Shown here one piece after another: positions 1 through 7,718 of a stretch of 64,000 bases of DNA. This stretch comes from Mitsuaria sp. PDC51. Lineage in GTDB: Bacteria > Pseudomonadota > Gammaproteobacteria > Burkholderiales > Burkholderiaceae_C. The translations under genes were made by a program, and so were the position numbers. Position 1 is the first letter of the stretch; every line of letters begins with the position of its first letter. The stretch spans positions 1,240,001 through 1,304,000 of the forward strand of contig NZ_FOZE01000001.1 of the NCBI RefSeq assembly GCF_900113225.1, given 5' to 3'. Under the pieces are notes generated by a model, which saw only the letters and a list, made by a program, of their open reading frames with translations, ran no database searches and had not been told where the DNA came from.

Positions 1-70
1 CGGCCGGGAAGACGCCAGCGGTGCGCTTCCTCAGCTCCGCCACCTCCTTGCGTGATCGACGCTCGACCAT
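1..70 (-). CDS. possible start of a gene running off the left edge
   Basis: On the minus strand an ATG at 70 opens a frame that stays open to the window edge and would begin MVERRSRKEVAELRKRTAGV. The composition (Arg, Lys, Glu) looks protein-like, but no clear ribosome binding site is visible and the frame is also open further upstream. Only 23 codons can be seen, so neither function nor reality can be judged. Confidence 0.25.
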   Translation of the reverse strand, partial: MVERRSRKEVAELRKRTAGVFPA

Positions 71-153
71 CGATCGCCAGAGCCGCAACGACGGCAGTTG
101 ACAGGGCCCCTGCGAATGGCTCGGGACCCGCGCTGGAGGGCTTCATCGGCCCG

Positions 154-185
154 AAAAAACACCCCAGACGTTGCCATCTGGGGTG
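154..185 (-). terminator. rho-independent terminator of the FadL-type gene
   Basis: A 9-bp perfect stem (160-168 with 177-185, arms CACCCCAGA / TCTGGGGTG) with an 8-nt loop is followed, read on the minus strand, by six T residues (154-159). It lies about 145 bp beyond the stop of the fadL-like gene and points the right way to end it. Confidence 0.8.
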
Positions 186-327
186 AATGAGTTGCGTGCG
201 AGGGGACTCGCACGACAACCCCTGGAACCGCCTGTCCGCATCGCATCCATCCGGGCGCGCCGACGCTTTCGCCTGACGACTGCTTGAAACGCGAGCGGAA
301 GGACCTCGAGAGCGAGGGCCGCTCCCT

Positions 328-1653
328 TCAGAAGCTGTACTGCGCGGACACCGCCAGGATGTCGCTGCCGACCTTGTAGGTCCCTTGCAGCGTGCTGGCA
401 GAAGGCGAGGTGAGATTGACGCTGGTGTCCTTGATGAAGAGGTGGGTGAAGCCGATGCTGTAGGCGAGCTGCTTGCTTGCGCGCCAGGTCGCGCCGAGCG
501 ACAACCACCTGCGGCTCACATCGGGAACGCGCACATCCCGCACGGCATCGGTGACCGGCGTCTGGTCGTAGGCGAAGCCGCCTCGGAGGGTCCAGCCGTC
601 GTTCAGCTTGTACTCGGCCCCCACCGAGTAGAACGACGAGTCGCGGTAGCCGAAGTCCAGCGTCTGATTCGGCAGGTTCGACGCGAAGTCCAGCACGACC
701 TTGTCGAACTTGCTCCACTCGGTACGGGAGTAGTCGGCCATCACCGTCCATTGATCGTTCAGCCGCTGGCTGAGGCTGAGCGTCCACGAGGCGGGCATCG
801 TCAGCTCGGTATTGACGGTGGTGTTGACGAAGGTGTTCGGTGCCGCCACGGAGAGCACCGCGTTCGCGGCCGCCGGGATCGTGAAGGTGACGTCGGCGCG
901 CTTGGCCTTGTGCTTGACCTCCGAGCGATAGGCCAGGCCGATCGTGGTGCCTTCAGCGGGACGCAGCAGCGCGCCCAGGGTATAGCCCACTTCGGTGTTG
1001 TCTCCCTTGACGTCCAGATAGCCGTCCGCGCTGGTGGGCAGGAACCCGGGGACACGGGAGGCTGCCAACTGGGCGCCGAAGTCCACCGCGTTGCGGAGCT
1101 CGACATCCAGGCGTTCGGCGAATACCGAGACCCCGAGGGACAGCGCCTCGTTGACCTTGTAGGAGCCGGACACGCCAGCGTCGATGACCTTCAGCGAGGT
1201 CTTGACGCCCTGGTAGCGGCCGACCCAGCCATCGTCGTACTCGGTCTTGAAACCAAAGGGAGCGGTCACCGAGAAACCCAGATGGATCCGGTCCGTCAAC
1301 GGCGAGTGGAAGTACAGCGACGGAATCGCCGCGGTCTGCCCCGCATCGCCGCCATTGCCGCCGGAAAGCGGGCGTCCGAGCGCGTCGCGGCCTGCGCCAC
1401 TGAACTTGGCCGAGTAGTTCACGACGGCCGCATCCGCCTGGAAGAGGCGCCCGTCGAGCAGGGCCATGGCGGCGGGGTTGTTCGCGATCACGGAGGCATC
1501 GCCGCCTTCGCTGATCGAGCCGGCGAAAGCCCGACCTTGACCCGCCGCGCTTTGTTCCTTCAGCTTGAAGGCCGCGGCATGGCCCAAGGTGGCACAGGCC
1601 ATCCCGGTGACGAACACGAGCATCGACTGCCGGTGATTCTTGCGGAACATCAT
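328..1653 (-). CDS. FadL/OmpP1/TodX-family outer membrane transport protein
   Basis: Outer-membrane beta-barrel of the FadL family, which passes long-chain fatty acids or other hydrophobic compounds into the cell. The 441-residue protein starts with a signal peptide (about residues 1-27, ending in LGHAA), followed by the family's N-terminal hatch segment with the NNPAAM motif near residue 58. It ends in Phe after a beta-strand pattern (SAQYSF), as expected for a barrel inserted by BamA. GGAG sits about 10 nt before the ATG at 1653. The gene is divergent from a TetR regulator that may control it, and a strong terminator follows it. The exact substrate cannot be read from the sequence. Confidence 0.9.
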   Translation of the reverse strand: MMFRKNHRQSMLVFVTGMACATLGHAAAFKLKEQSAAGQGRAFAGSISEGGDASVIANNPAAMALLDGRLFQADAAVVNYSAKFSGAGRDALGRPLSGGNGGDAGQTAAIPSLYFHSPLTDRIHLGFSVTAPFGFKTEYDDGWVGRYQGVKTSLKVIDAGVSGSYKVNEALSLGVSVFAERLDVELRNAVDFGAQLAASRVPGFLPTSADGYLDVKGDNTEVGYTLGALLRPAEGTTIGLAYRSEVKHKAKRADVTFTIPAAANAVLSVAAPNTFVNTTVNTELTMPASWTLSLSQRLNDQWTVMADYSRTEWSKFDKVVLDFASNLPNQTLDFGYRDSSFYSVGAEYKLNDGWTLRGGFAYDQTPVTDAVRDVRVPDVSRRWLSLGATWRASKQLAYSIGFTHLFIKDTSVNLTSPSASTLQGTYKVGSDILAVSAQYSF

Positions 1654-1807
1654 CTTCTCGGTCTCCTCTTGCAGGGCTTCCCAGCCCGTCGATTGATGGG
1701 TAGATGCGCCCGATCAGCGCATTGAATGTTGAGCGTAATATAAAACGGCGGACCACGGGTTGGGGAGCTCAGTCCAATCCGAACCGTATGATTTCCGAGA
1801 ACTGCGG

Positions 1808-1826
1808 GCTGGTCTGCGGGACCAGC
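1808..1826. promoter_or_regulatory. inverted repeat upstream of the TetR gene, possible operator
   Basis: A 19-bp dyad, GCTGGTC-TGCGG-GACCAGC, lies 28 bp before the proposed TetR start, in the region shared with the divergent fadL-like gene. TetR proteins bind such dyads as dimers and often repress themselves and the divergent neighbour. Assignment as the operator is inference; it could also be a leader hairpin. Confidence 0.35.
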
Positions 1827-1854
1827 GGACCGCACTCGAATGGTTGAGGGGGCT

Positions 1855-2439
1855 ATGCGCTACGACTCGGAACACAAACAACGCACCCGCGAGAAGGTCG
1901 TGGCCGCGGCCGCGAAGGCGGTGCGGCTGCACGGCCCCGACAACATCGGGATCGCGGCGCTGATGTCCCAGGCCGGGCTCACCCATGGCGGCTTCTATGC
2001 GCACTTCGGATCCAAGGACGAGTTGATCCAGGAGGCGATCACCTTGATGTTCGAGGAGAGCGCCAGCACCCTGGAGGAATGCCTGGAGGGACTGTCCGCC
2101 GACGCAGGGTTGGCGGCCCTCATCGACCGCTACCTGAGCCGGGAACACCTGGAGCAGCGAGACGCGGGGTGTCCCATGGCGGCGCTCGGCAGCGACCTGC
2201 CGCGCATGTCGTCCCCCGTTCGAGAAGCCTTCGAGCAAGGCGTGAAGAAGGCGTTGGAGGCCCTGGCCGCGTTGCTCCAGGAAGTCGGCTACGAACAGCC
2301 CCGGGAGCTCGCCCGCTCCGTCCAGATGGAGATGGTCGGGGCCCTCACCTTGGCGAGGGCCGTCCCGAACCCGAGCTTCGCCATGAAGGTGCTTGAGAGC
2401 TCCCGAGCCCAGATCCGCGCGCGTCTGCAGCTGCATTGA
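1855..2439 (+). CDS. TetR/AcrR-family transcriptional regulator
   Basis: The N-terminal helix-turn-helix has the family signature: TREKVVAAAAKAV, then GIAALMSQAGLTHGGFYAHF (about residues 27-46), followed by FGSKDEL. The C-terminal ligand and dimer domain contains CPMAALGSDL, typical of the TetR_C subgroup often found next to oxidoreductase or fatty-acid genes. I chose ATG 1855 because GAGGGGG stands just before it; an in-frame ATG at 1840 has no such site. The product is 194 residues. It is divergent from the FadL-type gene, so control of uptake of a hydrophobic substrate is a reasonable inference. Confidence 0.88.
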   Translation: MRYDSEHKQRTREKVVAAAAKAVRLHGPDNIGIAALMSQAGLTHGGFYAHFGSKDELIQEAITLMFEESASTLEECLEGLSADAGLAALIDRYLSREHLEQRDAGCPMAALGSDLPRMSSPVREAFEQGVKKALEALAALLQEVGYEQPRELARSVQMEMVGALTLARAVPNPSFAMKVLESSRAQIRARLQLH

Positions 2440-2744
2440 CGCTCGTGCGCGTCCGGCCTGGACAACCGACGAAGCGCTCACCCTGGCGGCACGCGGCGCG
2501 CGGGCCAAGTCGCGAGGTCGCAACGCCCATCCTGCAAGACATTACAGTTGCGCGCGCCCGATCTCCCACCCGCTCTGCGCCTTGCCTCGCGCAGCCATCG
2601 GGCCGCGGTCGCGCACCGAGGCGCGTCTCGGTGAATCGCTGACCTCATTCGCGGTATCGCCTCGATTGCGGAGCCTCCCAATCCTGTTTGCAATCGCCCA
2701 CGTAGCCCATGTCGCAGGGCTCGATTCACAGGGAGAAAACAAGC
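2440..2744. other. 305-bp intergenic region, no gene seen
   Basis: Between the TetR stop and the LuxR-type regulator I see no open frame with a ribosome binding site, no strong hairpin with a T-run and no repeat. The only clear element is the GGGAG site at 2731-2735 belonging to the next gene. Confidence 0.5.
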
Positions 2745-3386
2745 ATGCGAACTCGATTGATGGTGATCGCGCGTCATCAACTGCTGCGGGAGGCCCTGGC
2801 CTCCCTGATCCAGGAACAGGGCGGGCAGGAACTGGTGGCCCAGGCGGGCGACGGCCAGGAGGCGGTCCGGCTGGCCGTGCGGCTGCGCCCGGAAGTGGTG
2901 CTGATGGACATGGAGCTGCCCGGGCTCAATTGCGTCGACACGACGCAGCGCATCGTGGCGGCATCGCCCTCCACCCGCGTGCTGTGCCTGGCCGACGAGG
3001 AACCGCCGCATCGCATGCGCGCGGCGCTCGACGCCGGCGCCAGCGGCATCCTCGCCAAGGACAGCGGCGTGGATGAACTGGTGCGCGCGATCGGCGCGCT
3101 CGGACGGCGGCAGTTCTATCTGAGCCCGTCATTGACCGAGGCCGCCGTCATCGCCTGCGCGCATCCGGCGGCCGCGCCCAGCGCCTTCGTCCGGCTCACG
3201 CCCAAGGAGCGCGAGATCGTGCAACTGCTCGCCGAAGGGCTGTCCACCAAGCACATCGCCGCGCAGCTCGGCGTCAGCCAGAAGACGGTGGCCTCGCACC
3301 GCGAGCATGCGGTCCACAAGCTCGGACTGCGCGGCGTGGCCGACATCACCCGCTACGCCATCCGGGAGGGACTCGCCCGTCCGTGA
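2745..3386 (+). CDS. NarL/FixJ-type (LuxR HTH) response regulator with atypical receiver
   Basis: 213 residues: receiver domain (about 1-120) and a C-terminal LuxR-type HTH (about 145-210; LTPKEREIVQLLAEGLSTKH and GVSQKTVASHREHAVHKLGL). The ATG at 2745 is preceded by GGGAG at good spacing; an upstream in-frame ATG at 2709 lacks one. The putative phospho-acceptor Asp (VVLMDMELPG) and conserved Lys (ILAKDSG) are present, but the acidic pair that binds Mg in normal receivers is replaced: the first strand reads LMVIARHQ instead of VxxVDDH. No histidine kinase gene is nearby. DNA binding is well supported; control by phosphorylation is doubtful. Confidence 0.88.
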   Translation: MRTRLMVIARHQLLREALASLIQEQGGQELVAQAGDGQEAVRLAVRLRPEVVLMDMELPGLNCVDTTQRIVAASPSTRVLCLADEEPPHRMRAALDAGASGILAKDSGVDELVRAIGALGRRQFYLSPSLTEAAVIACAHPAAAPSAFVRLTPKEREIVQLLAEGLSTKHIAAQLGVSQKTVASHREHAVHKLGLRGVADITRYAIREGLARP

Positions 3387-3390
3387 ACCC

Positions 3391-4506
3391 TCAGGCACCG
3401 GGTCGGTCCGGCACGCCCGGCGTGCCCGGTCCGCCCGGTCCGCCCGGCGTTCCGGGAGTTCCGGGCGCGCCGGGTTCGTCCGGCGGGGCTGCCGTGCCCG
3501 ACGCTGGCGCTCCCGCCAGCAGCTCGTCCAGCATCGCCGACAGCCGTTGCCGCGCCGCGTCGTCCGGCGCGGCTGCCAGCAGCTCGCCCTGCACGCCCAT
3601 CAGTTGCCGCGCCAGCGCCAGCCGCGTCTGCATCGCCGACTGCCGCGCCTCGGCCTGCGAGTGGGCCCGCGTCTGCTCGACCAGTTGGTGGCGGTCGCTG
3701 TCGAACATCGAGTCCACGGTGTCCACCAGGCGTTGCAGCACCCGGTGGGTGAGGCGCGCGGAGAAGCCGCCCAGCAGCGCCAGCAGCGGGCGCTGCAGCG
3801 AGCCCGCGTTGTTCACGCTGTCGATCGGGATGAGCACCGCCAGCATCAGGCCCGACACCAGCCCCAGCCCGATGCGGATCCAGTACGAAGCGTCGTACAG
3901 CGGGTCGTAGGTGGCCCGCGAGACGTAGGTCTGGGCGGTGAACAGCGCCTGGAAGGTCGCGCCCAGGCCCGCGGCGGTCAGCAGCAGGGTGGTCACGGCC
4001 ACCTGCTGGAACCCGTTGAGCGCCAGCAGGTCGGACGACAGCGCAGGCCCGTCGATCAGCGGCGACTGCGCGACCACCATGAACGCGACCAGGCAGCCGA
4101 AGGCCGCCAGCGTCAGCCAGCGCACGTTGCGCATCGGACCGAGCAGCGGCAGCGCGCCCGTGTCGCGCGCGGCGTGCATCAGCCGCAAGGTGCCCGGCCG
4201 CGCGGGCGCGACCAGCGCGGCCAGCCGCGCGTGCACCCGCGACAGCGTCTCCGGATCGCCCGCCGAGGGGGGCCGCGCGGCGGCGCCCGGCGCTGGCGTG
4301 TCGTCGCCGGGGCTCAGCGCCTCGAGCGCCGTGCGCATCAGCGCGGGCGGGACTTCCCGCCCCGTCGCCAGCGCGTGGCGCAGCATCGCGGTGATCTCGG
4401 CGCGCAGCTGCGCCAGCACCTCCAGGCGGTCCTGCGGCGCCGCCCCGGCGGGAACGGCCGCGCCGGATGCCGGGGAGGGCGTTGCGATGGCGGGCGGGCC
4501 GGCCAT
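3391..4506 (-). CDS. membrane protein with coiled-coil stretch and collagen-like C-terminal tail, unknown function
   Basis: I do not recognise a family. From the ATG at 4506 the 371-residue product has a Pro/Ala-rich N-terminal part, then about four hydrophobic segments in the middle (one is WLTLAAFGCLVAFMVVAQ, another IRIGLGLVSGLMLAVLIPI), then a charged, probably helical region rich in Gln and Arg. It ends with seven successive Gly-X-Pro triplets (first ones GAPGTPGTPGGP). It is the last gene of the minus-strand cassette, 19 bp after the exported-protein gene, and ends 4 bp from the stop of the convergent regulator. Longer frames upstream of 4506 run into the preceding gene and are unlikely. 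Confidence 0.75.
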   Translation of the reverse strand: MAGPPAIATPSPASGAAVPAGAAPQDRLEVLAQLRAEITAMLRHALATGREVPPALMRTALEALSPGDDTPAPGAAARPPSAGDPETLSRVHARLAALVAPARPGTLRLMHAARDTGALPLLGPMRNVRWLTLAAFGCLVAFMVVAQSPLIDGPALSSDLLALNGFQQVAVTTLLLTAAGLGATFQALFTAQTYVSRATYDPLYDASYWIRIGLGLVSGLMLAVLIPIDSVNNAGSLQRPLLALLGGFSARLTHRVLQRLVDTVDSMFDSDRHQLVEQTRAHSQAEARQSAMQTRLALARQLMGVQGELLAAAPDDAARQRLSAMLDELLAGAPASGTAAPPDEPGAPGTPGTPGGPGGPGTPGVPDRPGA

Positions 4507-4525
4507 GGCCGTCAGCGCCGGGCGC

Positions 4526-5065
4526 TCACGGCGACCGCGTGGCCGGGGCCGCCGGCGCGACGAGGACCGGGCTGCCGGACGGGGCCTGGTCCTCGTACGA
4601 GTAGCCCGGCTGGCCACCGCCGAGCGGCCGCAGCAGCACGCGCTTGCCCTTGCCGCCGACGCTGGAGCAGTAGGCGGCCATGCCGCCCGAAGCCGTCCCG
4701 GCGACCGAGGCCGTGTACAGATGTCCCGCCTCCGGGACGTAGCCGTTGTACGCCAGCACGACGTGACAGCGAAGCTGCTCCTCATAGTGGACGTCGTAGC
4801 CGCCCTTGGCCTGCGGCGTGAGGGTCACCGGCACCAGCCGCGGCAGTTCGCCCGGCTGGGTCTTGAGCGTCATCCGGCCGGTGAGGGTTGCCGCCGGCGG
4901 ATCCTCCGCGGCGGCGGACGCCGGCTGCGCCCAGGCACCTGCGGGCAGCAGCGGCGCGAACAGCAGCACCAGCGCGCCGGCCAGCGAGACGGACACCGAG
5001 ACCGCATAGGCGGCTGGCGCGAAACGTCCCGGGGCGGGACGGCGATTCTTCCGGAAAGCGATCAT
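4526..5065 (-). CDS. exported protein of unknown function
   Basis: 179 residues from the ATG at 5065, which has AGGAG upstream. Residues 1-46 form a long signal peptide with a basic start (FRKNRR), hydrophobic core (VSLAGALVLLFAPLL) and cleavage site GAWA-QP. The mature part is a small, probably beta-rich domain with two cysteines (LRCHVVLAYNGY and AAYCSSVGGKGKR) that could form a disulfide in the periplasm. No family recognised. It lies 49 bp after the 132-residue gene and 19 bp before the collagen-tailed membrane protein, so it is probably co-transcribed with both. Confidence 0.75.
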   Translation of the reverse strand: MIAFRKNRRPAPGRFAPAAYAVSVSVSLAGALVLLFAPLLPAGAWAQPASAAAEDPPAATLTGRMTLKTQPGELPRLVPVTLTPQAKGGYDVHYEEQLRCHVVLAYNGYVPEAGHLYTASVAGTASGGMAAYCSSVGGKGKRVLLRPLGGGQPGYSYEDQAPSGSPVLVAPAAPATRSP

Positions 5066-5114
5066 GGGATCTCCTGGGCCGCGTGTCGCGGCAGTGTTGA
5101 AGACAAGGTTGAAA

Positions 5115-5513
5115 TCAGGCCGGGTCGGCCACGTCGGTCGAGGGAACGTCGGTGACCTCACCGGGCTCCGCGGCGGAACCGGCCCGGGACGCGCCGGCGG
5201 CCGCGGGCTCGGGCGCGTCGTGCGGCGCCGGGGCGGCGGCGGGTGCCTGGCGCGGCGGCTTGGGCGCCGGCTTGCGCGCGAAGCCGACGTGATAGGCCAT
5301 CCACTCGAGCACAACCTGGTGGTCGCCGATGCGCACCAGCGTGAAGCTGCGCTCCACCGCCAGCAGCGTGCCGCGCGGATGCGAGGCGCCGGACAGGCAG
5401 TCGTTGAGCTCCTCCATCTGGGCCTCGGTCTCCTCGCGCGTGCACAGCCGCGCGGGGTTGTCGCTCCCCACGACGAGGCGCTTGATGTACTTGACGTTGC
5501 TTTGATCGAACAT
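5115..5513 (-). CDS. small protein of unknown function in the DUF2589 cassette
   Basis: 132 residues. The N-terminal 85 residues look like a compact globular domain (MFDQSNVKYIKRLVVG at the start, then HPRGTLLAVERSFTLVRIGD and VVLEWMAYHVGFARKP). The C-terminal third is Pro/Ala-rich and probably disordered. There is no signal peptide or membrane segment, so it should be cytoplasmic. It lies between the DUF2589-type gene and the exported protein, all in one direction. I do not recognise the family; the structured N-terminal part suggests a specific partner of the cassette proteins. Confidence 0.72.
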   Translation of the reverse strand: MFDQSNVKYIKRLVVGSDNPARLCTREETEAQMEELNDCLSGASHPRGTLLAVERSFTLVRIGDHQVVLEWMAYHVGFARKPAPKPPRQAPAAAPAPHDAPEPAAAGASRAGSAAEPGEVTDVPSTDVADPA

Positions 5514-5585
5514 GACGGCTCCGAGGGGCAGGCCCGCCCGCGCCCGGGCGCGGACGGACCTGCGTGGCGGGCGCTCGGGCCCGGG

Positions 5586-6197
5586 TCAGACGGGGGTCGG
5601 CGCGCCGACCTTGCGCGGCGCCACGGCGGACTGCAGGATGTCCATCACCCGCGCCAGGCCCTCGGGCATGCCGTCGTCAACGGCGTGGACCTCGACGTGG
5701 TACTTGGCCGAGTTGTCCGAGCTGCGCGTGTTCTCCTTGTGCGAGGACACCGAGCCGCTCACCGTCACCGACGCCTTGAAGGGGCCGAAGCCCACGCTGG
5801 CCGTGCCGGAGGCGGAGGCCTGCGCGCTGCTCTGCTCCTTGGACGCGAAGGACGACTTCACTTCCATGTCGAAGACGATGTCCACCTTGGTGATGCTCAG
5901 GTTGGGCACCTTGACGATGGCCAGCAGCGGCACGCTGAGTTCCACCTGCTCCTCGTAGAAGGTGCCGTCGGCGCTGTTGGTGTTGGCCGTGGGCCGCTTG
6001 AAGTTGAAGTTGACCTGGCGGGTCGCGCCCGGATTGCCGCTGGCGTCGGCGTCGAAACCGACGGTCTGGATGAAGTCGGCGGTCGCCTTGGCGAGCCGGA
6101 TCTGCGCGTCGCAGGCGGCCGTCAGCGGCGAACCGATGAGTTCGCCCATGGGCAGACCCTTGTACTGGTCGGCGATGTTGACGAGATCGGAAGGCAT
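5586..6197 (-). CDS. DUF2589 domain-containing protein
   Basis: 203 residues, matching in pattern the uncharacterised DUF2589 family: an N-terminal helix with LIGSPLTAACDAQIRLAKAT followed by a long beta-rich part (VPLLAIVKVPNLSITKVDIV near residue 95, then alternating Ser/Ala strands). There is no signal peptide. The second half is rich in Ser, Ala and Lys with strand-like alternation. It lies 111 bp downstream of the related 172-residue gene and shares a pattern with it (PLL-x-IV, then LxIxxVxxxF), so the two appear to be paralogues. The family has no established function known to me; recognition rests on motif memory. Confidence 0.78.
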   Translation of the reverse strand: MPSDLVNIADQYKGLPMGELIGSPLTAACDAQIRLAKATADFIQTVGFDADASGNPGATRQVNFNFKRPTANTNSADGTFYEEQVELSVPLLAIVKVPNLSITKVDIVFDMEVKSSFASKEQSSAQASASGTASVGFGPFKASVTVSGSVSSHKENTRSSDNSAKYHVEVHAVDDGMPEGLARVMDILQSAVAPRKVGAPTPV

Positions 6198-6308
6198 TCA
6201 GTGCTCCTTGAATCGGCAGGGTCACGACGGCGCCACAACCGTTGCGGCGCCGGCATCGGCGGTGCCGTCCGCCGATCCATGGCGGGCCGGCGGCGGGCCG
6301 GCCTGGCC

Positions 6309-6827
6309 TCATAGCGTTTGCTGCGTGTCGAAGACGCCCTGCACCTGGTTGAGCTGGCCGACCAGGCGCGCGTGGCCTTCGGTGGGCTCGCAGCCCTCGA
6401 CGCGCAGCACCACGTGCGCGGTGCTGCGCCGGCCCACGAGCGGGCCGCGGGTGTGGACCTGCACGCTCTTGCGCGCGGCGCCGGCCGGGCCCTGCCAGTC
6501 GCTGCCGGTGGCCGTGGGGCGGGCGCCGGGCAGCGCGTCGTCGGAGAGCGCGCCGAGGTCGACGTCGAAGCGCATCTCGACGTCCTTGATCTTGAGCGCG
6601 TTGGCCGGCACCAGGCCGAGCAGCGGCGCGCGGTAGAGGTCCTCGGTGCCGGGCTCGGCGTCGGGCTGCATCGACGGCAGCCGCATGACGACGGTGCGCG
6701 GGCGGTTGTCCTCGTCGAAGTACTGGCCGAGCTTGGCGATCTGGTGCTGCTCGATGCGGTCCTGGGCATCGATGACGGCACCGGCGAGCGCCTCGATGAG
6801 TTCCTTCAAGTCGACACGTGAGCTCAT
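6309..6827 (-). CDS. DUF2589-like protein, paralogue of the downstream gene
   Basis: 172 residues, cytoplasmic by sequence. An N-terminal amphipathic helix (VDLKELIEALAGAVIDAQDR) is followed by a beta-rich region with LYRAPLLGLVPANALKIKDV and MRFDVDLGAL, the same order of motifs as in the 203-residue DUF2589 protein. The C-terminal half (about 125-172) contains another strand-rich segment with AHVVLRVEG. Its position between the muramidase and the second DUF2589-type gene supports a shared function, possibly a hetero-oligomer. No enzyme motif is visible. Confidence 0.72.
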   Translation of the reverse strand: MSSRVDLKELIEALAGAVIDAQDRIEQHQIAKLGQYFDEDNRPRTVVMRLPSMQPDAEPGTEDLYRAPLLGLVPANALKIKDVEMRFDVDLGALSDDALPGARPTATGSDWQGPAGAARKSVQVHTRGPLVGRRSTAHVVLRVEGCEPTEGHARLVGQLNQVQGVFDTQQTL

Positions 6828-6908
6828 GGGAGGGTCCTTCCCTGCGGAATGGTTGGAGATCGGTGGTGGCGGGCGGCGCGCGCGGGCGCGGCGCCGCGGG
6901 ACTCGGCG

Positions 6909-7439
6909 TCAGAGCACGGGGAAGGCGTTGACGCGGTTGAGCCAGCCCTTGAGGAACTTGCGCAGGTCGGGCTGCCGGGCGGCCAGGCGCTCGTAGTAGG
7001 CGATGCGGCGCGCGCGCAGGGCGCGGTAGGCGTCGGTGGGGTCGATGCGCTGCAGCGCCTGCGCGGTCTGCGGGCCCCAGGCGCCATCGGGCCTGATCGC
7101 GGCGCCGCGCTCGACCAGCAGCGCCTGCAGCTCGCGGATCGCGTGGCCGCCGGCGTTGACGTGGAAGTCCACCAGCATCTCGGCCAGCGGCTGCAGCGCG
7201 ATGGCGTCGGCCTCGACGGCGTCCCAATACTTGAGCTTGTAGAGGCGGCCCGCGTCCGCCTGGCTCAGCCGCTTGAGCGCCTCCAGGCTGGTGTCGGTGA
7301 AGCCCACCGACGGCCCCAGGCCCTGGAAGGTCTTGAGCGTGATGCCCATGTTGGTCGGACCGCCCGGGTCCTGGGGGTCGTTGACGAAGCCGCCTTCGAA
7401 GCGGAGCAGGGTCGGCAGGTACTGGCTGAAATCGGCCAT
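6909..7439 (-). CDS. glycoside hydrolase family 108 N-acetylmuramidase with peptidoglycan-binding domain
   Basis: 176 residues. The start YLPTLLRFEGGFVNDPQDPG carries the GH108 catalytic Glu in the EGGF motif near residue 16, followed by GGPTNMGIT, the family signature. The second half (LVDFHVNAGGHAIRELQALL and DGAWGPQTAQAL, about 88-135) is the C-terminal peptidoglycan-binding domain usual in these endolysin- or secretion-associated muramidases. It cleaves the glycan backbone of murein. There is no signal peptide, so it needs a holin, a secretion machine or lysis to reach its substrate. It is the first gene of the minus-strand cassette; no phage structural gene is near. Confidence 0.88.
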   Translation of the reverse strand: MADFSQYLPTLLRFEGGFVNDPQDPGGPTNMGITLKTFQGLGPSVGFTDTSLEALKRLSQADAGRLYKLKYWDAVEADAIALQPLAEMLVDFHVNAGGHAIRELQALLVERGAAIRPDGAWGPQTAQALQRIDPTDAYRALRARRIAYYERLAARQPDLRKFLKGWLNRVNAFPVL

Positions 7440-7718
7440 GTCGTGGCACCTCAGGGTTGGGATCGACGAAGGTCCGGACCGGGGCGGCCGGCAGCGCCGG
7501 AAGACCCGGCGGCATGGCCGTCATCGTTGGCAGGTGCGCGCGACAGGGGCAGCGGCGGGGTGCCGCGAGCGCGTGGTCGGATTGGCCGAGAAGGCCTCGG
7601 CAACTTGGAGGGCGTGTGTGGGAGGGGCGCCGATTTCGCGCGTGGGCGCGGCGGCATCGAATGAGGGCGCATCCGGAGCCGGATGCGTTCTCTTCCACCT
7701 CATTCAAGGAGAAACACC

